Shown: positions 23,919-33,628 of the stretch, in pieces
Layout of the letters: each line of letters begins with the position of its first letter
Numbering within the stretch: position 1 is the first letter of the stretch
Assembly (NCBI GenBank): GCA_035438985.1
Contig: DAORJK010000005.1
Coordinates: 124,001 to 188,000, forward strand
From: UBA4408 sp002389785
GTDB lineage: Bacteria > Bacteroidota > Bacteroidia > UBA4408
Direction of reading: 5' to 3'
Length of the DNA stretch: 64,000 nucleotides
The notes under the pieces: generated by a model
What the model was told of the DNA's origin: nothing
Seen by the model: the letters and a program-made list of their open reading frames with translations, nothing else
Databases searched by the model: none
Position numbers and translations under genes: made by a program

Positions 23919-25500
23919 TTTTTTTGGCAATTTTTAATGCACAATTTTGTCCGTCAATTGCAGCCGAAACAATTCCACCTGCATAACCTGCCCCCTCACC
24001 GCAAGGATACAAGTTGAATACTTGAGGATGATTGAGTTCGTTCTTATCACGTGGTATGCGCACAGGTGAAGAGGTGCGTGATTCAACCGCAACAATTACT
24101 GCTTCATTGGTTAAATAACCTTTCATTTTTTTACCAATGAGTTGAAAAGCTTTTTGTAAACGTTTTGCAATTTCGGGTGGTAAGAGTTGATGCAACGGTG
24201 CTGATACTATACCAGGTTGATAAGAACAGCTCGGTAAATCAACCGAATTTACCCCATTTACAAAATCGAGCAAACGCTGAGCCGGTGCAATTTGACACTT
24301 GCCTCCGGCTTCAAAAGAAATTTTTTCTAGTTGTATTTGATAAGCTAATGCTGCTAATGCTCCTTTGTTATTGTATTTTTTCCAATCATCTTCAGTAATT
24401 GTCACTACTATTCCTGAATTGGCGTAGGGGTTATCTCGTTTAGATGGGCTCCAACCGTTGGTAACAACTTGTTCGGGACCGGTAGCACATGGTGCAATAA
24501 TTCCGCCCGGACACATGCAAAACGAATAAACACCTTTCCCATCAATTTGTTCTACCCAACTGTAAGCTGCTGCCGGTAAAAAATTTCTCGCTTCTTTTAC
24601 TTCTTCATTTGTTCTACAATGATATTGCAAGGCATCAATAATCGCTTGAGGATGTTCAACACGCACACCTGCTGCAAATTCTTTTGCTTCAATTGAAAGT
24701 TGCTTTTTATGCAACAATTCAAAAATATCACGTGCTGAATGTCCACTTGCCAAGATAACTGCTTCCCCACTAAAGTTGCGCTCTTCGCTAGTTTGAGTAT
24801 GGATGGTTTTTACCTCCGAAATTTTATTTTCGTTAATAGTAAAATCAATCATACGGGTATTGAAATGTATTTCGCCACCTGAATCAATAATTTGATTCCG
24901 TATGTTTTGAATTATGTTGGGAAGTTTATTTGTACCAATATGAGGATGAGCATCAACCGCAATCATTGCATCTGCACCAAATTGAATAAAGGTTTTTAAA
25001 ATGCTTGTAACATCTCCCTTTTTTGTAGATCGTGTGTATAATTTTCCATCTGAATAGGTACCTGCACCACCTTCACCGAAACAATAATTTGAATCGGGAT
25101 TAACTTTTTGCTTCCGATTTAAATCGGCCAAATCGCGCCGTCTTTCTCTTACATTTTTACCACGTTCTATTAAAATAGGTTTAAGGCCTTTTTCAATTAG
25201 GCGTAAAGCAGCAAATAATCCAGCCGGTCCTGCACCAATTATGATTACCGGTTTAGCGGTTGCAACATTTGAATACCGAATAAAATCAGGTTGATTTGCC
25301 GGTACAATTTCGTTGATATAAACACGATAGCGTAGATTTACTTTTATAAGTCTTGCACGTGCATCAATCGAACGCTTCAACAGCACCAATGAAGTAATTT
25401 CGGAGCTTGTAACTGAACAAAGTGCAGCAATTTTTTCTTTAATTAATTCTGAATTTGAGGCTTCTCTTACTGAAGCAATCAAATCAATATCTTGAATCAT
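23908..25500 (-). CDS. NAD(P)/FAD-dependent dehydrogenase (COG2509-type)
   Basis: A soluble flavoprotein of 530 residues. An N-terminal domain of about 85 residues with no obvious cofactor site precedes the FAD Rossmann motif IIIGAGPAGLFAALRLIEKG. Other family marks are CFGEGGAGTYSDGKLYTR, VDAHPHIGTNKLP, ILASGHSARD, CMCPGGIIAP and the closing PCGEGAGYAGGIVSAAIDG. This is the uncharacterised FAD-dependent dehydrogenase group found in many bacteria. The substrate is unknown. It follows porT on the same strand after 59 bases, a gap that contains one copy of a repeated 13-base motif (see 25514-25527), so it may have its own control. Confidence 0.88.
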   Translation of the reverse strand: MIQDIDLIASVREASNSELIKEKIAALCSVTSSEITSLVLLKRSIDARARLIKVNLRYRVYINEIVPANQPDFIRYSNVATAKPVIIIGAGPAGLFAALRLIEKGLKPILIERGKNVRERRRDLADLNRKQKVNPDSNYCFGEGGAGTYSDGKLYTRSTKKGDVTSILKTFIQFGADAMIAVDAHPHIGTNKLPNIIQNIRNQIIDSGGEIHFNTRMIDFTINENKISEVKTIHTQTSEERNFSGEAVILASGHSARDIFELLHKKQLSIEAKEFAAGVRVEHPQAIIDALQYHCRTNEEVKEARNFLPAAAYSWVEQIDGKGVYSFCMCPGGIIAPCATGPEQVVTNGWSPSKRDNPYANSGIVVTITEDDWKKYNNKGALAALAYQIQLEKISFEAGGKCQIAPAQRLLDFVNGVNSVDLPSCSYQPGIVSAPLHQLLPPEIAKRLQKAFQLIGKKMKGYLTNEAVIVAVESRTSSPVRIPRDKNELNHPQVFNLYPCGEGAGYAGGIVSAAIDGQNCALKIAKKIIR

Positions 25501-25513
25501 TTAGTTGGGATAG

Positions 25514-25527
25514 TTAACTAGTTTGAT
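25514..25527. repeat. Recurrent motif TTAACTAGTTTGAT, copy 1
   Basis: The 14-base sequence lies 14 bases upstream of the flavoprotein start (minus strand). Two other intergenic copies occur at 32474 and 42577, in the same orientation relative to the downstream gene. It contains the palindrome AACTAGTT. Function unknown; possibly a regulator site. Confidence 0.4.
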
Positions 25528-25559
25528 AAACCTTTTAGCTTTTATTATTCTTCAACTCT

Positions 25560-26270
25560 TCATTCAAAAGTAAAGGAGATGTCAATAATTTTAGAGGTTA
25601 ACTTATCGATTGAATTTGCAAACACATTATTATCTTTCACCAATAAATTACGAACACCAAAGCAAAATTTTAATTCGGGCGAAAATTTGAAATATTTCTG
25701 ATAAAAATCAAAGCCTACTCCCATCGTGTAATACACATCATTTTTTCTCAATTTCACAATTGCATCCACCACCAAATTACTGTTTACATCTTTCTGCGAA
25801 GCAATATCAATGGTGTATTTGCCTCCAACAACTAGGTATGCCCTAAAGTTATTATACCTTGCTGATTTTAATTTTAAATCGAGTGGGAATTGTATAAAAG
25901 TTGATTCAACTGCCTTTTTACGGGTGATATCGCCTTTGGTACTTTTAAAGGTGTATTCCAAATTACGTGTTGAAAATGCTAATGCAGGAATAAAGCGCAA
26001 ATCGACATATTCGGCAATACGTAAATTACTAACTATCCCTAAATTAAATCCGGTTTGAGGTGTAGATTCTAAGATATATACCGAGTCAAGTCCGGCAAGG
26101 TTAGGATTGGGATGTATAATAAAATCTGCTTTGTTAAGTCCGAGCAAGAAACCAAAGTGTAATGGCTTATAATCAAAATTCGGCAAATTGATTGCTTTCA
26201 CCTTTTGCGCATGCAATTCGGTTAGACTAACCATCCCAATAAGAAATAAGAGAAAATACTTTTTATACAC
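25560..26270 (-). CDS. porT: PorT-like type IX secretion outer-membrane protein
   Basis: An outer-membrane beta-barrel of 236 residues. It has a signal peptide ending LHAQ, then LPNFDYKPLHFGFLLGLNKADF, the opening strand pattern characteristic of PorT, and it ends IIDISFTFE with a terminal aromatic pair. PorT (SprT in gliding flavobacteria) is required for type IX secretion. Its position directly after ubiE (28-base gap) is an arrangement I recall in other Bacteroidota and supports the name. The window also encodes at least one T9SS cargo (7.8-9.1 kb). The core porKLMN genes are not here. Confidence 0.85.
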   Translation of the reverse strand: MYKKYFLLFLIGMVSLTELHAQKVKAINLPNFDYKPLHFGFLLGLNKADFIIHPNPNLAGLDSVYILESTPQTGFNLGIVSNLRIAEYVDLRFIPALAFSTRNLEYTFKSTKGDITRKKAVESTFIQFPLDLKLKSARYNNFRAYLVVGGKYTIDIASQKDVNSNLVVDAIVKLRKNDVYYTMGVGFDFYQKYFKFSPELKFCFGVRNLLVKDNNVFANSIDKLTSKIIDISFTFE

Positions 26271-26298
26271 CTATTTTACTAACGCTAGATTTATCAAT

Positions 26299-27027
26299 TT
26301 ATTTTTTTGCCACATAAATACTGGCAATACCAAAGGTAAGTGAAATTATTTTTGTTTCCTTAAAGCCACACAAATGCAGGATAGCTGTAAAATCAGTGCC
26401 ATCCGGAAATGCTTCAACCGATTCGGGAAGATAGGTATACGCAGCAGCATCTTTCGAAAACAACTTTCCAACCGGTGGTAAAATGTAGTTCGAATAAAAG
26501 GAATACAACTGTTTCACCGGAAATTTACGAGGTTTTGAAAACTCTAGTATGACCAGCTTCCCGTTGGGCTTTAGTACCCTATTTATCTCTGTTAATCCCT
26601 TGCTTAAGTGTTCAAAGTTTCGCACGCCAAAAGCCACAGTTACTGCATCAAAAAAATTAGCATCAAACTGCAAATTCTCGCTATCGCCCTTTTGCAACTC
26701 AATTTTATTTTCGAGGCCTTTCGATTTAATTTTAGTTCTTCCTGCAGCTAACATTCCTTCTGAAATATCAATACCAATTACCTTTTCGGGATGCAAGCTG
26801 AGCGATTCAATTGCAAAATCGCCGGTTCCGGTAGCAATATCGAGTAAGGTTTTAGGGTTACCGGAGGCAAGTTCACGGATGGCTCGTTTACGCCATAAAA
26901 TATCGATACCAAAAGAAAGAAAGTGATTCAAAAAATCATACTTAGGTGCGATGTTATTAAACATCGTTGCAACCTGATCTTTCTTACTTTCTTTAGAAAT
27001 TTTATACGGAGTTACACTAGCTTTCAT
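26299..27027 (-). CDS. ubiE: Demethylmenaquinone methyltransferase
   Basis: S-adenosylmethionine-dependent C-methyltransferase, the last step of menaquinone synthesis. The 242-residue protein has motif I LDIATGTGDFAIE, then GIDISEGMLAAGR, GDSENLQF, VAFGVRNFE and the family segment YSFYSNYILPPVG. Bacteroidota normally make menaquinone and not ubiquinone, so the MenG activity is expected. It lies between the heptose kinase gene and porT with 28-base gaps on each side, which indicates one transcript. Confidence 0.95.
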   Translation of the reverse strand: MKASVTPYKISKESKKDQVATMFNNIAPKYDFLNHFLSFGIDILWRKRAIRELASGNPKTLLDIATGTGDFAIESLSLHPEKVIGIDISEGMLAAGRTKIKSKGLENKIELQKGDSENLQFDANFFDAVTVAFGVRNFEHLSKGLTEINRVLKPNGKLVILEFSKPRKFPVKQLYSFYSNYILPPVGKLFSKDAAAYTYLPESVEAFPDGTDFTAILHLCGFKETKIISLTFGIASIYVAKK

Positions 27028-27055
27028 TTCTTCCTCTTGTTTACTTTTTCTCCCA

Positions 27056-28048
27056 TTAAATCAATTGTTTTGCTTCTTCAAAAAGTTGTTGTTTATCAAC
27101 CGAAACAACTCCTAATTTTTCGCACACCAATCCACCGGCAAGGTTCGCCAATGCAGCCATCAATTTTAAAGATGATTTTGCTGCCAGGCATAGTGTTGCC
27201 ACTGCAATTACGGTATCGCCAGCACCCGAAACATCCGAAATGGTGCGAACATGAGCCGGCAACCAATATTCATTTTTTCCTTGAGCAAGGTAGATACCTC
27301 GTTCAGATAATGTAATTAAACAGATAGAACAAGTTAAAGTTTTAGAAAGTTGATGAATAGCAAGTTTTAAATTCTTAGGAACACTTAAATCTGTTTCGAG
27401 TTTTAAGCCCTCCTTTAATTCGCGCAAATTGGGTTTAAACAAGGTCACATTTTTGTACAGTAAGAAATTATTTTTCTTGGGATCAACACTTGTTGGAATT
27501 GAATTCTTTTTTGCGAGCTTAATCAGCTCCTCAATTAAGCTTTTACTCAAAACTCCTTTATCGTAATCTTCAAAAATAAGCGCATCAATTTTTTTTGTGC
27601 TTATAATTTTCGAGATGAGTTGAAACAGTTTTTTGCTTTGAGCATCACTAATTGTAGTTGTTACTTCTTCATCAATTCGAAGCATTTGATGCTGATTCCC
27701 AATAATGCGGGTTTTAGAAGTTGTTGGACGATCATCTACCAGGATAATTCCTTCAGATGAAAGCTGTTCTTTTTTAATTAATTGTGTAAATAATTTTCCA
27801 TTACTATCGTTTCCAATAACTGAACATAGTATTGGTTTTGCGCCCATTGCTTTAATATTTAGTGCAACATTGGCAGCACCGCCCAAACGGTTTTCTCGTT
27901 TTTGAGCAGCAACAATTGGCACCGGAGCTTCAGGAGAAATGCGGTTAACGGTTCCCCAAACATAGGAATCAAGCATTACATCTCCTACAATTAAAACGTT
28001 TAGTTTATTAAAAGAAGCAAATAATTGATGCAGTTGTTTTGAATCCAT
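27056..28048 (-). CDS. hldE: D-glycero-beta-D-manno-heptose-7-phosphate kinase (HldE kinase domain)
   Basis: PfkB-family sugar kinase that makes heptose 1,7-bisphosphate for the lipopolysaccharide core. The 330-residue chain contains VLIVGDVMLDSYVWG, RISPEAPVPIV, LGGAANVALN and the catalytic DVSGAGDTV. It is only the kinase half: the nucleotidyltransferase domain that completes bifunctional HldE in E. coli is absent, so this is the RfaE1-type or HldA-like form, with the adenylyltransferase encoded elsewhere. It lies between an aminotransferase and ubiE on the minus strand. Confidence 0.9.
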   Translation of the reverse strand: MDSKQLHQLFASFNKLNVLIVGDVMLDSYVWGTVNRISPEAPVPIVAAQKRENRLGGAANVALNIKAMGAKPILCSVIGNDSNGKLFTQLIKKEQLSSEGIILVDDRPTTSKTRIIGNQHQMLRIDEEVTTTISDAQSKKLFQLISKIISTKKIDALIFEDYDKGVLSKSLIEELIKLAKKNSIPTSVDPKKNNFLLYKNVTLFKPNLRELKEGLKLETDLSVPKNLKLAIHQLSKTLTCSICLITLSERGIYLAQGKNEYWLPAHVRTISDVSGAGDTVIAVATLCLAAKSSLKLMAALANLAGGLVCEKLGVVSVDKQQLFEEAKQLI

Positions 28049-28117
28049 TTCTTTATGCTATCACTTTAAATACTTGAAATTTAATTGATACAATTTCCAA
28101 CAATAAAAGTGCTACCA

Positions 28118-29311
28118 TTAATTCAATAATGCCAAAGCAGCTTTTACTCGTTTTAAGGCTTCTATTAATTTTTCTTCAGAGGTAGCGTAGGAAAAACGCA
28201 CACAGTTATCATCTCCAAAGGCATCACCCGAAACTAATGCAACATTTGCAGTATGCAATAAATACATACTTAAATCGTGTGAATTGTTAATCTGCAAATC
28301 ATCTTTGCGTTTTCCAAAATAGGAACTAATATCCGGGAACACATAAAATGCACCATCTGGAACATTGGCCTTAATTCCAGGAATATCTCTTAACAGGGAA
28401 ACAACCAAGTCTCTTCGCTTTTTAAACGCTTTACACATTTGTTGTGTAACAGCTGGGTCGGCTAATACAGCTGCCATAGCTGCACGTTGAGCAATGGAAG
28501 AAGTACCTGACGTAAATTGTCCTTGCATTTTTTCGCAAGCTTTAGCTATCCACTTCGGAGCGCCAATGTAGCCAATTCTCCAACCGGTCATGGCAAAACC
28601 TTTACTCACACCATTTACTGTTATTACTTGATTTCGGATAGCATCAAATTGAGCTAAACTCTCGTGTTTACCAATAAAATTAATGTGCTCGTAAATTTCA
28701 TCCGATATCACAAATAAGTTTGGATGTTGTGCAATAACATCGGCAAAGGCTTTTAATTCAGCTTTCGTATAAACAGCTCCACTTGGGTTGCAGGGAGTGC
28801 TAAAAATCATCAACTTGGTTTTTGGTGTAATGGCTTTTTGAAGCTGATCGGCTGATATTTTAAAATTACTTTCAACAGTTGATGGAATAAAAACAACCTT
28901 CCCATCTGCTAATTTCACTTGTTCGCTATAGCTAACCCAATAGGGAGTTGGTATTATTACTTCATCATCTTTATCAATCAAGGCAAGTATTACATTGGCA
29001 ATAGATTGCTTTGCACCGGTTGAAACCACAATTTCATCGGGACTATAAGTTAAGCCATTGTCGCGTTTAAATTTAGTACAAATGGCCTCCCTTAAGTCGA
29101 GATAACCCGGAACAGGCGTGTAGTGCGAAAAATTATTGTCGATGGCTTTTTTAGCTGCTTCCTTAATAAAATCAGGGGTATCAAAATCGGGTTCACCTAT
29201 GCTAAGGCTTATGACATCAATGCCTTTGGCTTGAAGCTCACGACTAATACGTGCCATTGCCAAAGTTTGCGGTTCGGTAATGTTATTGTGCCTTTCTGAT
29301 AACTTTGTCAT
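28118..29311 (-). CDS. Aspartate-type PLP aminotransferase
   Basis: Class I aminotransferase of 397 residues, subgroup AAT-Ib. Visible are ISLSIGEPDFDTP, VSTGAKQSIANVI, IFSTPCNPSGAVY (substrate Asn), VISDEIYEHINF and the PLP lysine in GVSKGFAMTGWRIGY. It most likely transfers the amino group between aspartate and 2-oxoglutarate; related enzymes also use prephenate or aromatic substrates, which would fit with chorismate synthase divergently encoded 218 bases away. It begins the minus-strand run aminotransferase - heptose kinase - ubiE - porT. Confidence 0.9.
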   Translation of the reverse strand: MTKLSERHNNITEPQTLAMARISRELQAKGIDVISLSIGEPDFDTPDFIKEAAKKAIDNNFSHYTPVPGYLDLREAICTKFKRDNGLTYSPDEIVVSTGAKQSIANVILALIDKDDEVIIPTPYWVSYSEQVKLADGKVVFIPSTVESNFKISADQLQKAITPKTKLMIFSTPCNPSGAVYTKAELKAFADVIAQHPNLFVISDEIYEHINFIGKHESLAQFDAIRNQVITVNGVSKGFAMTGWRIGYIGAPKWIAKACEKMQGQFTSGTSSIAQRAAMAAVLADPAVTQQMCKAFKKRRDLVVSLLRDIPGIKANVPDGAFYVFPDISSYFGKRKDDLQINNSHDLSMYLLHTANVALVSGDAFGDDNCVRFSYATSEEKLIEALKRVKAALALLN

Positions 29312-29329
29312 ACGTTAAATTTAAAGGGA

Positions 29330-29358
29330 CAAAGCTAATAATTATTGTTATATCCAAA
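29330..29358 (-). promoter_or_regulatory. Promoter of the aminotransferase operon
   Basis: On the minus strand TTTG (29355-29358) is followed after 17 bases by TAGCTTTG (29330-29337), a near-ideal Bacteroidota promoter. It is 19 bases before the aminotransferase start and probably drives the run as far as porT. Confidence 0.6.
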
Positions 29359-29429
29359 CAGAAGGTCTGGTAAGTGAATTATTTAGTCTACTTTAGCTAA
29401 ACATAGCAAATTAAGCTCAATCTCAACAT

Positions 29430-29459
29430 TTTGTCAGTTCACTTTTTGCTCTAAATTTG
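29430..29459 (+). promoter_or_regulatory. Promoter of chorismate synthase
   Basis: TTTG (29430-29433), 18 bases, then TAAATTTG (29452-29459): both elements match the Bacteroidota consensus. The leader would be about 65 bases. Confidence 0.6.
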
Positions 29460-29529
29460 CAACTTGGCTATATTGATCACACAACAAATAGGATTCTATT
29501 TTAAGTGGTAAGAAAAGCCGACAACGTTT

Positions 29530-30630
29530 ATGGCAGGTAACACATTTGGGCAACTCTTTTCACTACGCACTTTTGGCGAATCTCACGGTTTAGCCATTGG
29601 AGGTATACTAGATGGCTGTCCTGCAGGACTGGAAATTGATTTTGATTTTATTCAACAAGAGTTGAACCGAAGAAAACCGGGTCAATCTAAATTAGTATCA
29701 CAACGAAAAGAAAGTGATAGTGCCGAATTTTTATCCGGTATTTTTGAAGGCCGAACCACCGGTACCCCTATTGGATTTATTATTAAAAATGAAAATGCAA
29801 AGTCTGGTGATTATGCTCATTTAAAAGATGTATACCGCCCATCTCATGCCGATTATACTTACGACAAAAAATACGAGGTACGCGATTATAAAGGCGGCGG
29901 AAGAAGCAGTGCACGCGAAACTGCATGCCGTGTAGTTGCTGGAGCCATCGCAAAATTGCTGCTCAAAAAATGTAAGATTCACATAAATGCTTATGTATCT
30001 CAAGTGGGTGACATTAAAACATCTTTAACTTACCAACAACTTGATTTTTCAACGATTGAATCAACCGCGGTGCGTTGTCCGGACTTAGCCATTGCTAAAA
30101 AGATGATTGCTAAAATTGAACAAGTTCGTAAAGCGGGCGATACAGTTGGAGGAATTATAAGTTGTGTTGTAACCAATGTTCCTGCCGGATTAGGTGAACC
30201 GGTTTTTGATAAACTGCATGCCGATTTGGGAAAAGCTATGTTAAGTATAAACGCTGTAAAAGGCTTCGAATATGGTTCTGGATTTGAAAGTGCATCGCAT
30301 ACAGGTTCAGCCGAAAATGATGCATTTGTGTTTAGCAAAAAGGAAAATAAAATTCGCACGCTGACCAATCATTCCGGCGGAATACAAGGTGGAATTTCGA
30401 ATGGTGAAACCATTTATTTTAATACTGCTTTCAAACCTGTTGCAACTTTAATGCAGCAACAACAATCGGTTTCAACAAAAAATAAAGCAGTAATTGTAAA
30501 AGGCAAAGGTCGTCATGATGCTTGTGTTGTACCTCGCGCAGTGCCTATTGTTGAAGCCATGGCAGCCCTGGTTTTGGCCGATCACTTGTTACGAACAAAA
30601 ACTTCAACTCTAAAAAGTTTATTGAAATAA
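29530..30630 (+). CDS. aroC: Chorismate synthase
   Basis: Last enzyme of the shikimate pathway: it converts 5-enolpyruvylshikimate 3-phosphate to chorismate with reduced FMN. The 366-residue sequence has all family signatures: GESHG near residue 20, RPSHADYTYDKKY, the GGGRSSARETACRV motif, and GRHDACVVPRAVPIVEAM at the C-terminus. It stands alone from other aro genes and is convergent with the ABC exporter gene, with 11 bases between the stops. Confidence 0.97.
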   Translation: MAGNTFGQLFSLRTFGESHGLAIGGILDGCPAGLEIDFDFIQQELNRRKPGQSKLVSQRKESDSAEFLSGIFEGRTTGTPIGFIIKNENAKSGDYAHLKDVYRPSHADYTYDKKYEVRDYKGGGRSSARETACRVVAGAIAKLLLKKCKIHINAYVSQVGDIKTSLTYQQLDFSTIESTAVRCPDLAIAKKMIAKIEQVRKAGDTVGGIISCVVTNVPAGLGEPVFDKLHADLGKAMLSINAVKGFEYGSGFESASHTGSAENDAFVFSKKENKIRTLTNHSGGIQGGISNGETIYFNTAFKPVATLMQQQQSVSTKNKAVIVKGKGRHDACVVPRAVPIVEAMAALVLADHLLRTKTSTLKSLLK

Positions 30631-30641
30631 CTCAGTTTACG

Positions 30642-32399
30642 TTAAACCGGCTGTTCACTAAATTGTAACTCCAGCAATTTTTTATATTGCCCATTTAGCG
30701 CAATTAATTCGGCATGTGTTCCGCTTTCAATAATTTCTCCATGGTCTAAAACCAATATTCGATCGGCTTTTTGAATGGTGCTTAAACGATGTGCAATTAT
30801 GATGGAGGTTCTGTTTTGGGTAAGAATTTCAGTGGCTTTTTGAATTAATAATTCCGATTCAGTATCAATTGAAGAAGTAGCTTCATCCAGTATGAGTATT
30901 TTGGGATCGTACACGTAGGCTCTGATAAAACTGATTAATTGTCGTTGCCCAACCGAAAGTGTAGCTCCCCTTTCCATTACTATATGTTGATATCCATTTG
31001 GAAAGCTTTTAATAAAATTATCGGCACCAACTTGCTTTGCAGCAAACTCAATTTGTTCAATTGTTATTGAAGGATTGTTTAAAGTAATGTTGTTGGCAAT
31101 ACTGTCTGAAAATAAAAATACATCTTGCAGCACAACACCTATATTTTGGCGCAATGAACCTAATTCATAAGCACGAATAGAATTTCCGTCAATCAAAATT
31201 TCGCCTGAATTATATTCATAAAAGCGATTCAATAAATTAATAATAGACGACTTTCCTGAACCTGTAGCTCCTACCAATGCTAATGTTTCGCCTTGATTTA
31301 CCTGAAATGAAATTTTTTTAAGTACATAAGTATCGTTTTGATATGCAAAATCTACCTTTCTAAATTCGATGTTTCCGGCAATGTGATCAGCTGTAATTTG
31401 TCCATTATTTTCGATTACTTCCTGAGTATCTAAAATTTTAAATACACGCTCAGAACTTACTATTCCCATTTGCAAGGTATTGAAGCGATCGGCCAATTGA
31501 CGAATCGGACGAAACAACAAATTAATATACATAATAAAAGCAATGATGCTTCCTATGGTGAACTTATCGTTTAAGACTTCCTTTGCTCCAATCCAAATAA
31601 GTAAACCGATAGAAATGGAAGAAAGTATTTCAACAACCGGAAAAAAAACCGAATAATGCCAAATTGATTTTATATTGGCTGCTCTATGTGCTGCATTTAT
31701 GTTCACAAATTTTTTATACTCAGCTTCTTCCCTATTAAATATTTGAACGATACTCATTCCCGAAATATGTTCCTGAACAAATGCATTTAAACGTGCCACT
31801 TGCGTTCGTACCTGCTGAAATGCCGATTTAATAGCATTCTTAAAAATATAAGTAGCAAATAATAAAACCGGTATGGTACTTAAGCTGATTAAAGTTAAGC
31901 GCCAATCACTCACAAACATTACCGTAATTATCACTAGTAATTTTAATACATCACCCAGAATCTCTAAAAAACCTTGTGAAAAAACATCCGCAATGGTTTG
32001 TATGTCGCTTATAGCACGAGTAACCAGTGTTCCAATTGGGGTGTTGTCGAAATAGGTAAGTTTAAAATTCAACAAATGTTTGTACAACTGAACCCGCATT
32101 TCTTTTATAACGCACTGCCCCAACAGATTGGCAAGATAGGTATCAAAAAACTGCAATACAGCCTCTAAAATCAGCAATGCAAACATCACTAAAGTTATTT
32201 GCAACAAGCGATGTGCGTCAGGTTTTAAGATATAGTGATCTAACGTAAACTGCACCAACCATGGTCGAATAGGCGATATTAGTGCAATTAAAATAGTTAA
32301 CCCCAAGGTGCCGAAAAATAGCGAACGATAGGGTTTGGTATACGATAAGATTCGTAAAAACAGTTTAAAATCAAATGCTCTGCCCGATAAACTTCCCAC
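30642..32399 (-). CDS. ABC exporter, fused permease and ATPase (MsbA/multidrug type)
   Basis: A half-transporter of 585 residues: six membrane helices in the first 310 residues, then one nucleotide-binding domain. That domain has Walker A GATGSGKSS, the Q-loop VVLQDVFLF, signature LSVGQRQLISF, Walker B ILILDEATSSID and the switch His in IIAHRLST. It would act as a homodimer in the inner membrane. MsbA-like lipid A flipping and drug export cannot be told apart. The start could be a few codons downstream, since the first residues MGSLSGRAFDFKL are not distinctive. Confidence 0.92.
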   Translation of the reverse strand: MGSLSGRAFDFKLFLRILSYTKPYRSLFFGTLGLTILIALISPIRPWLVQFTLDHYILKPDAHRLLQITLVMFALLILEAVLQFFDTYLANLLGQCVIKEMRVQLYKHLLNFKLTYFDNTPIGTLVTRAISDIQTIADVFSQGFLEILGDVLKLLVIITVMFVSDWRLTLISLSTIPVLLFATYIFKNAIKSAFQQVRTQVARLNAFVQEHISGMSIVQIFNREEAEYKKFVNINAAHRAANIKSIWHYSVFFPVVEILSSISIGLLIWIGAKEVLNDKFTIGSIIAFIMYINLLFRPIRQLADRFNTLQMGIVSSERVFKILDTQEVIENNGQITADHIAGNIEFRKVDFAYQNDTYVLKKISFQVNQGETLALVGATGSGKSSIINLLNRFYEYNSGEILIDGNSIRAYELGSLRQNIGVVLQDVFLFSDSIANNITLNNPSITIEQIEFAAKQVGADNFIKSFPNGYQHIVMERGATLSVGQRQLISFIRAYVYDPKILILDEATSSIDTESELLIQKATEILTQNRTSIIIAHRLSTIQKADRILVLDHGEIIESGTHAELIALNGQYKKLLELQFSEQPV

Positions 32400-32473
32400 T
32401 AGTTACTATTAGTTAGATGATTTAATAGGGCGGCAAATTTAAACTTTATTTAGTGTTGAGCGTATTGTTCAAC

Positions 32474-32487
32474 TTAACTAGTTTGAT
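32474..32487. repeat. Recurrent motif TTAACTAGTTTGAT, copy 2
   Basis: Identical over 14 bases to the copy at 25514. It lies 75 bases upstream of the ABC exporter start (minus strand). An opposed ACTAGTTA at about 32399 forms a loose inverted pair with it. It sits in the 220-base gap before the DUF898 gene; nothing else is evident in that gap. Confidence 0.4.
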
Positions 32488-32621
32488 TTATATCTTGTAT
32501 ATCATCATTCTTAAAAAAGCATATCAACTATCCATTTCAATTTATCTCTAAACGGATCATTTATGCAAGGATGTTATTTTCATAATATTTACGCAAATCA
32601 AAAACCAATTTTCATGGTTGG

Positions 32622-33623
32622 ATGAAGGATAAAATTATTTTATATCTTTCTGAAAAAAAACTCATGGAAAGAATTGACCAACAAAATAAAAACCTGGTAT
32701 TCAAAGGCAATGGAGCTGAATTGTTTCAATTGCTGTTTGTTAACATTTTATTACTACTGGTAACACTTGGATTTTATTATCCATGGGCCAAAGTGCGAAA
32801 GTTGCGCTACTTGTATAATCAAACCGAACTGGATAAAAAGGCATTTACATTTCATGGAACCGGCAAAGAAATTTTTTGGGGTTTTATAAAATCACTGCTA
32901 CTATTGGCAGTAGTTTATGGTATTTTTTTCGCAGGTGTGCTTACACGAAACCCATTTATTGCCTTACTCGCCCCTCTTTTTTTGATATTTGTTTTTCTGT
33001 TTATTATGCCATTGGCTATACATGGTTCTTTAAAATACCGATTGTCACGCTCTTCTTGGAGTGGAATTCACTTTGGTTACAGAGGTGAACGGGGAATATT
33101 AATGAAGAAATTTATTGGAGGAATCTTGTTAACTTTTATTACGTTGTATATTTACTTAGCTTGGTTCATAGTTGATTTACGAAAATACATTATTAGCAAT
33201 ATTCGCTTTGGAAATGTTCAATTTCGATTTGATGGAACCGGTGGCGCTTTATTTTTGCTGAATTTAAAAGGAATCTTTTTCAGTCTTATAACCTTCGGGA
33301 TCTATGGATTTTGGTGGATGAGAAACACTGTTCGATTTTACATCAACAATCTAGTAATTGTACAAAATGAAAAAGAGCATCGTATCCATTTTACTGGCAG
33401 TGCAGGAGATGTAGCAAAATTGGTGATCGTGAATTTTTTATTGATGATAATTACCTTGGGTTTAGCATTTCCTTGGGTGTTGATACGCAACCTTCAGTTC
33501 ATTTATACCAATTCACAAATTGATGGCACCTTCGAAACTCAAAATATTCTGCAAACAGAAGATGAATATAAAGATGCATTAGGTGAAGACATGACTGATA
33601 TTTTTGATATCAATATCATTTAA
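32622..33623 (+). CDS. DUF898 (YjgN-family) membrane protein
   Basis: An integral membrane protein of 333 residues with two or three internal repeats of the pattern FKGNGAELFQLLFVNILLLLVTLGFYYPWAK: compare FDGTGGALFLLNLKGIFF and FTGSAGDVAKLVIVNFLL. Each repeat supplies a pair of helices ending in a Trp/Lys motif. This is the YjgN (DUF898) family, whose function is unknown. A later ATG (32664) is a possible alternative start. The next gene, an M48 peptidase, follows after 5 bases; the two families are often paired, so they probably work together. Confidence 0.85.
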   Translation: MKDKIILYLSEKKLMERIDQQNKNLVFKGNGAELFQLLFVNILLLLVTLGFYYPWAKVRKLRYLYNQTELDKKAFTFHGTGKEIFWGFIKSLLLLAVVYGIFFAGVLTRNPFIALLAPLFLIFVFLFIMPLAIHGSLKYRLSRSSWSGIHFGYRGERGILMKKFIGGILLTFITLYIYLAWFIVDLRKYIISNIRFGNVQFRFDGTGGALFLLNLKGIFFSLITFGIYGFWWMRNTVRFYINNLVIVQNEKEHRIHFTGSAGDVAKLVIVNFLLMIITLGLAFPWVLIRNLQFIYTNSQIDGTFETQNILQTEDEYKDALGEDMTDIFDINII

Positions 33624-33628
33624 TTTAT

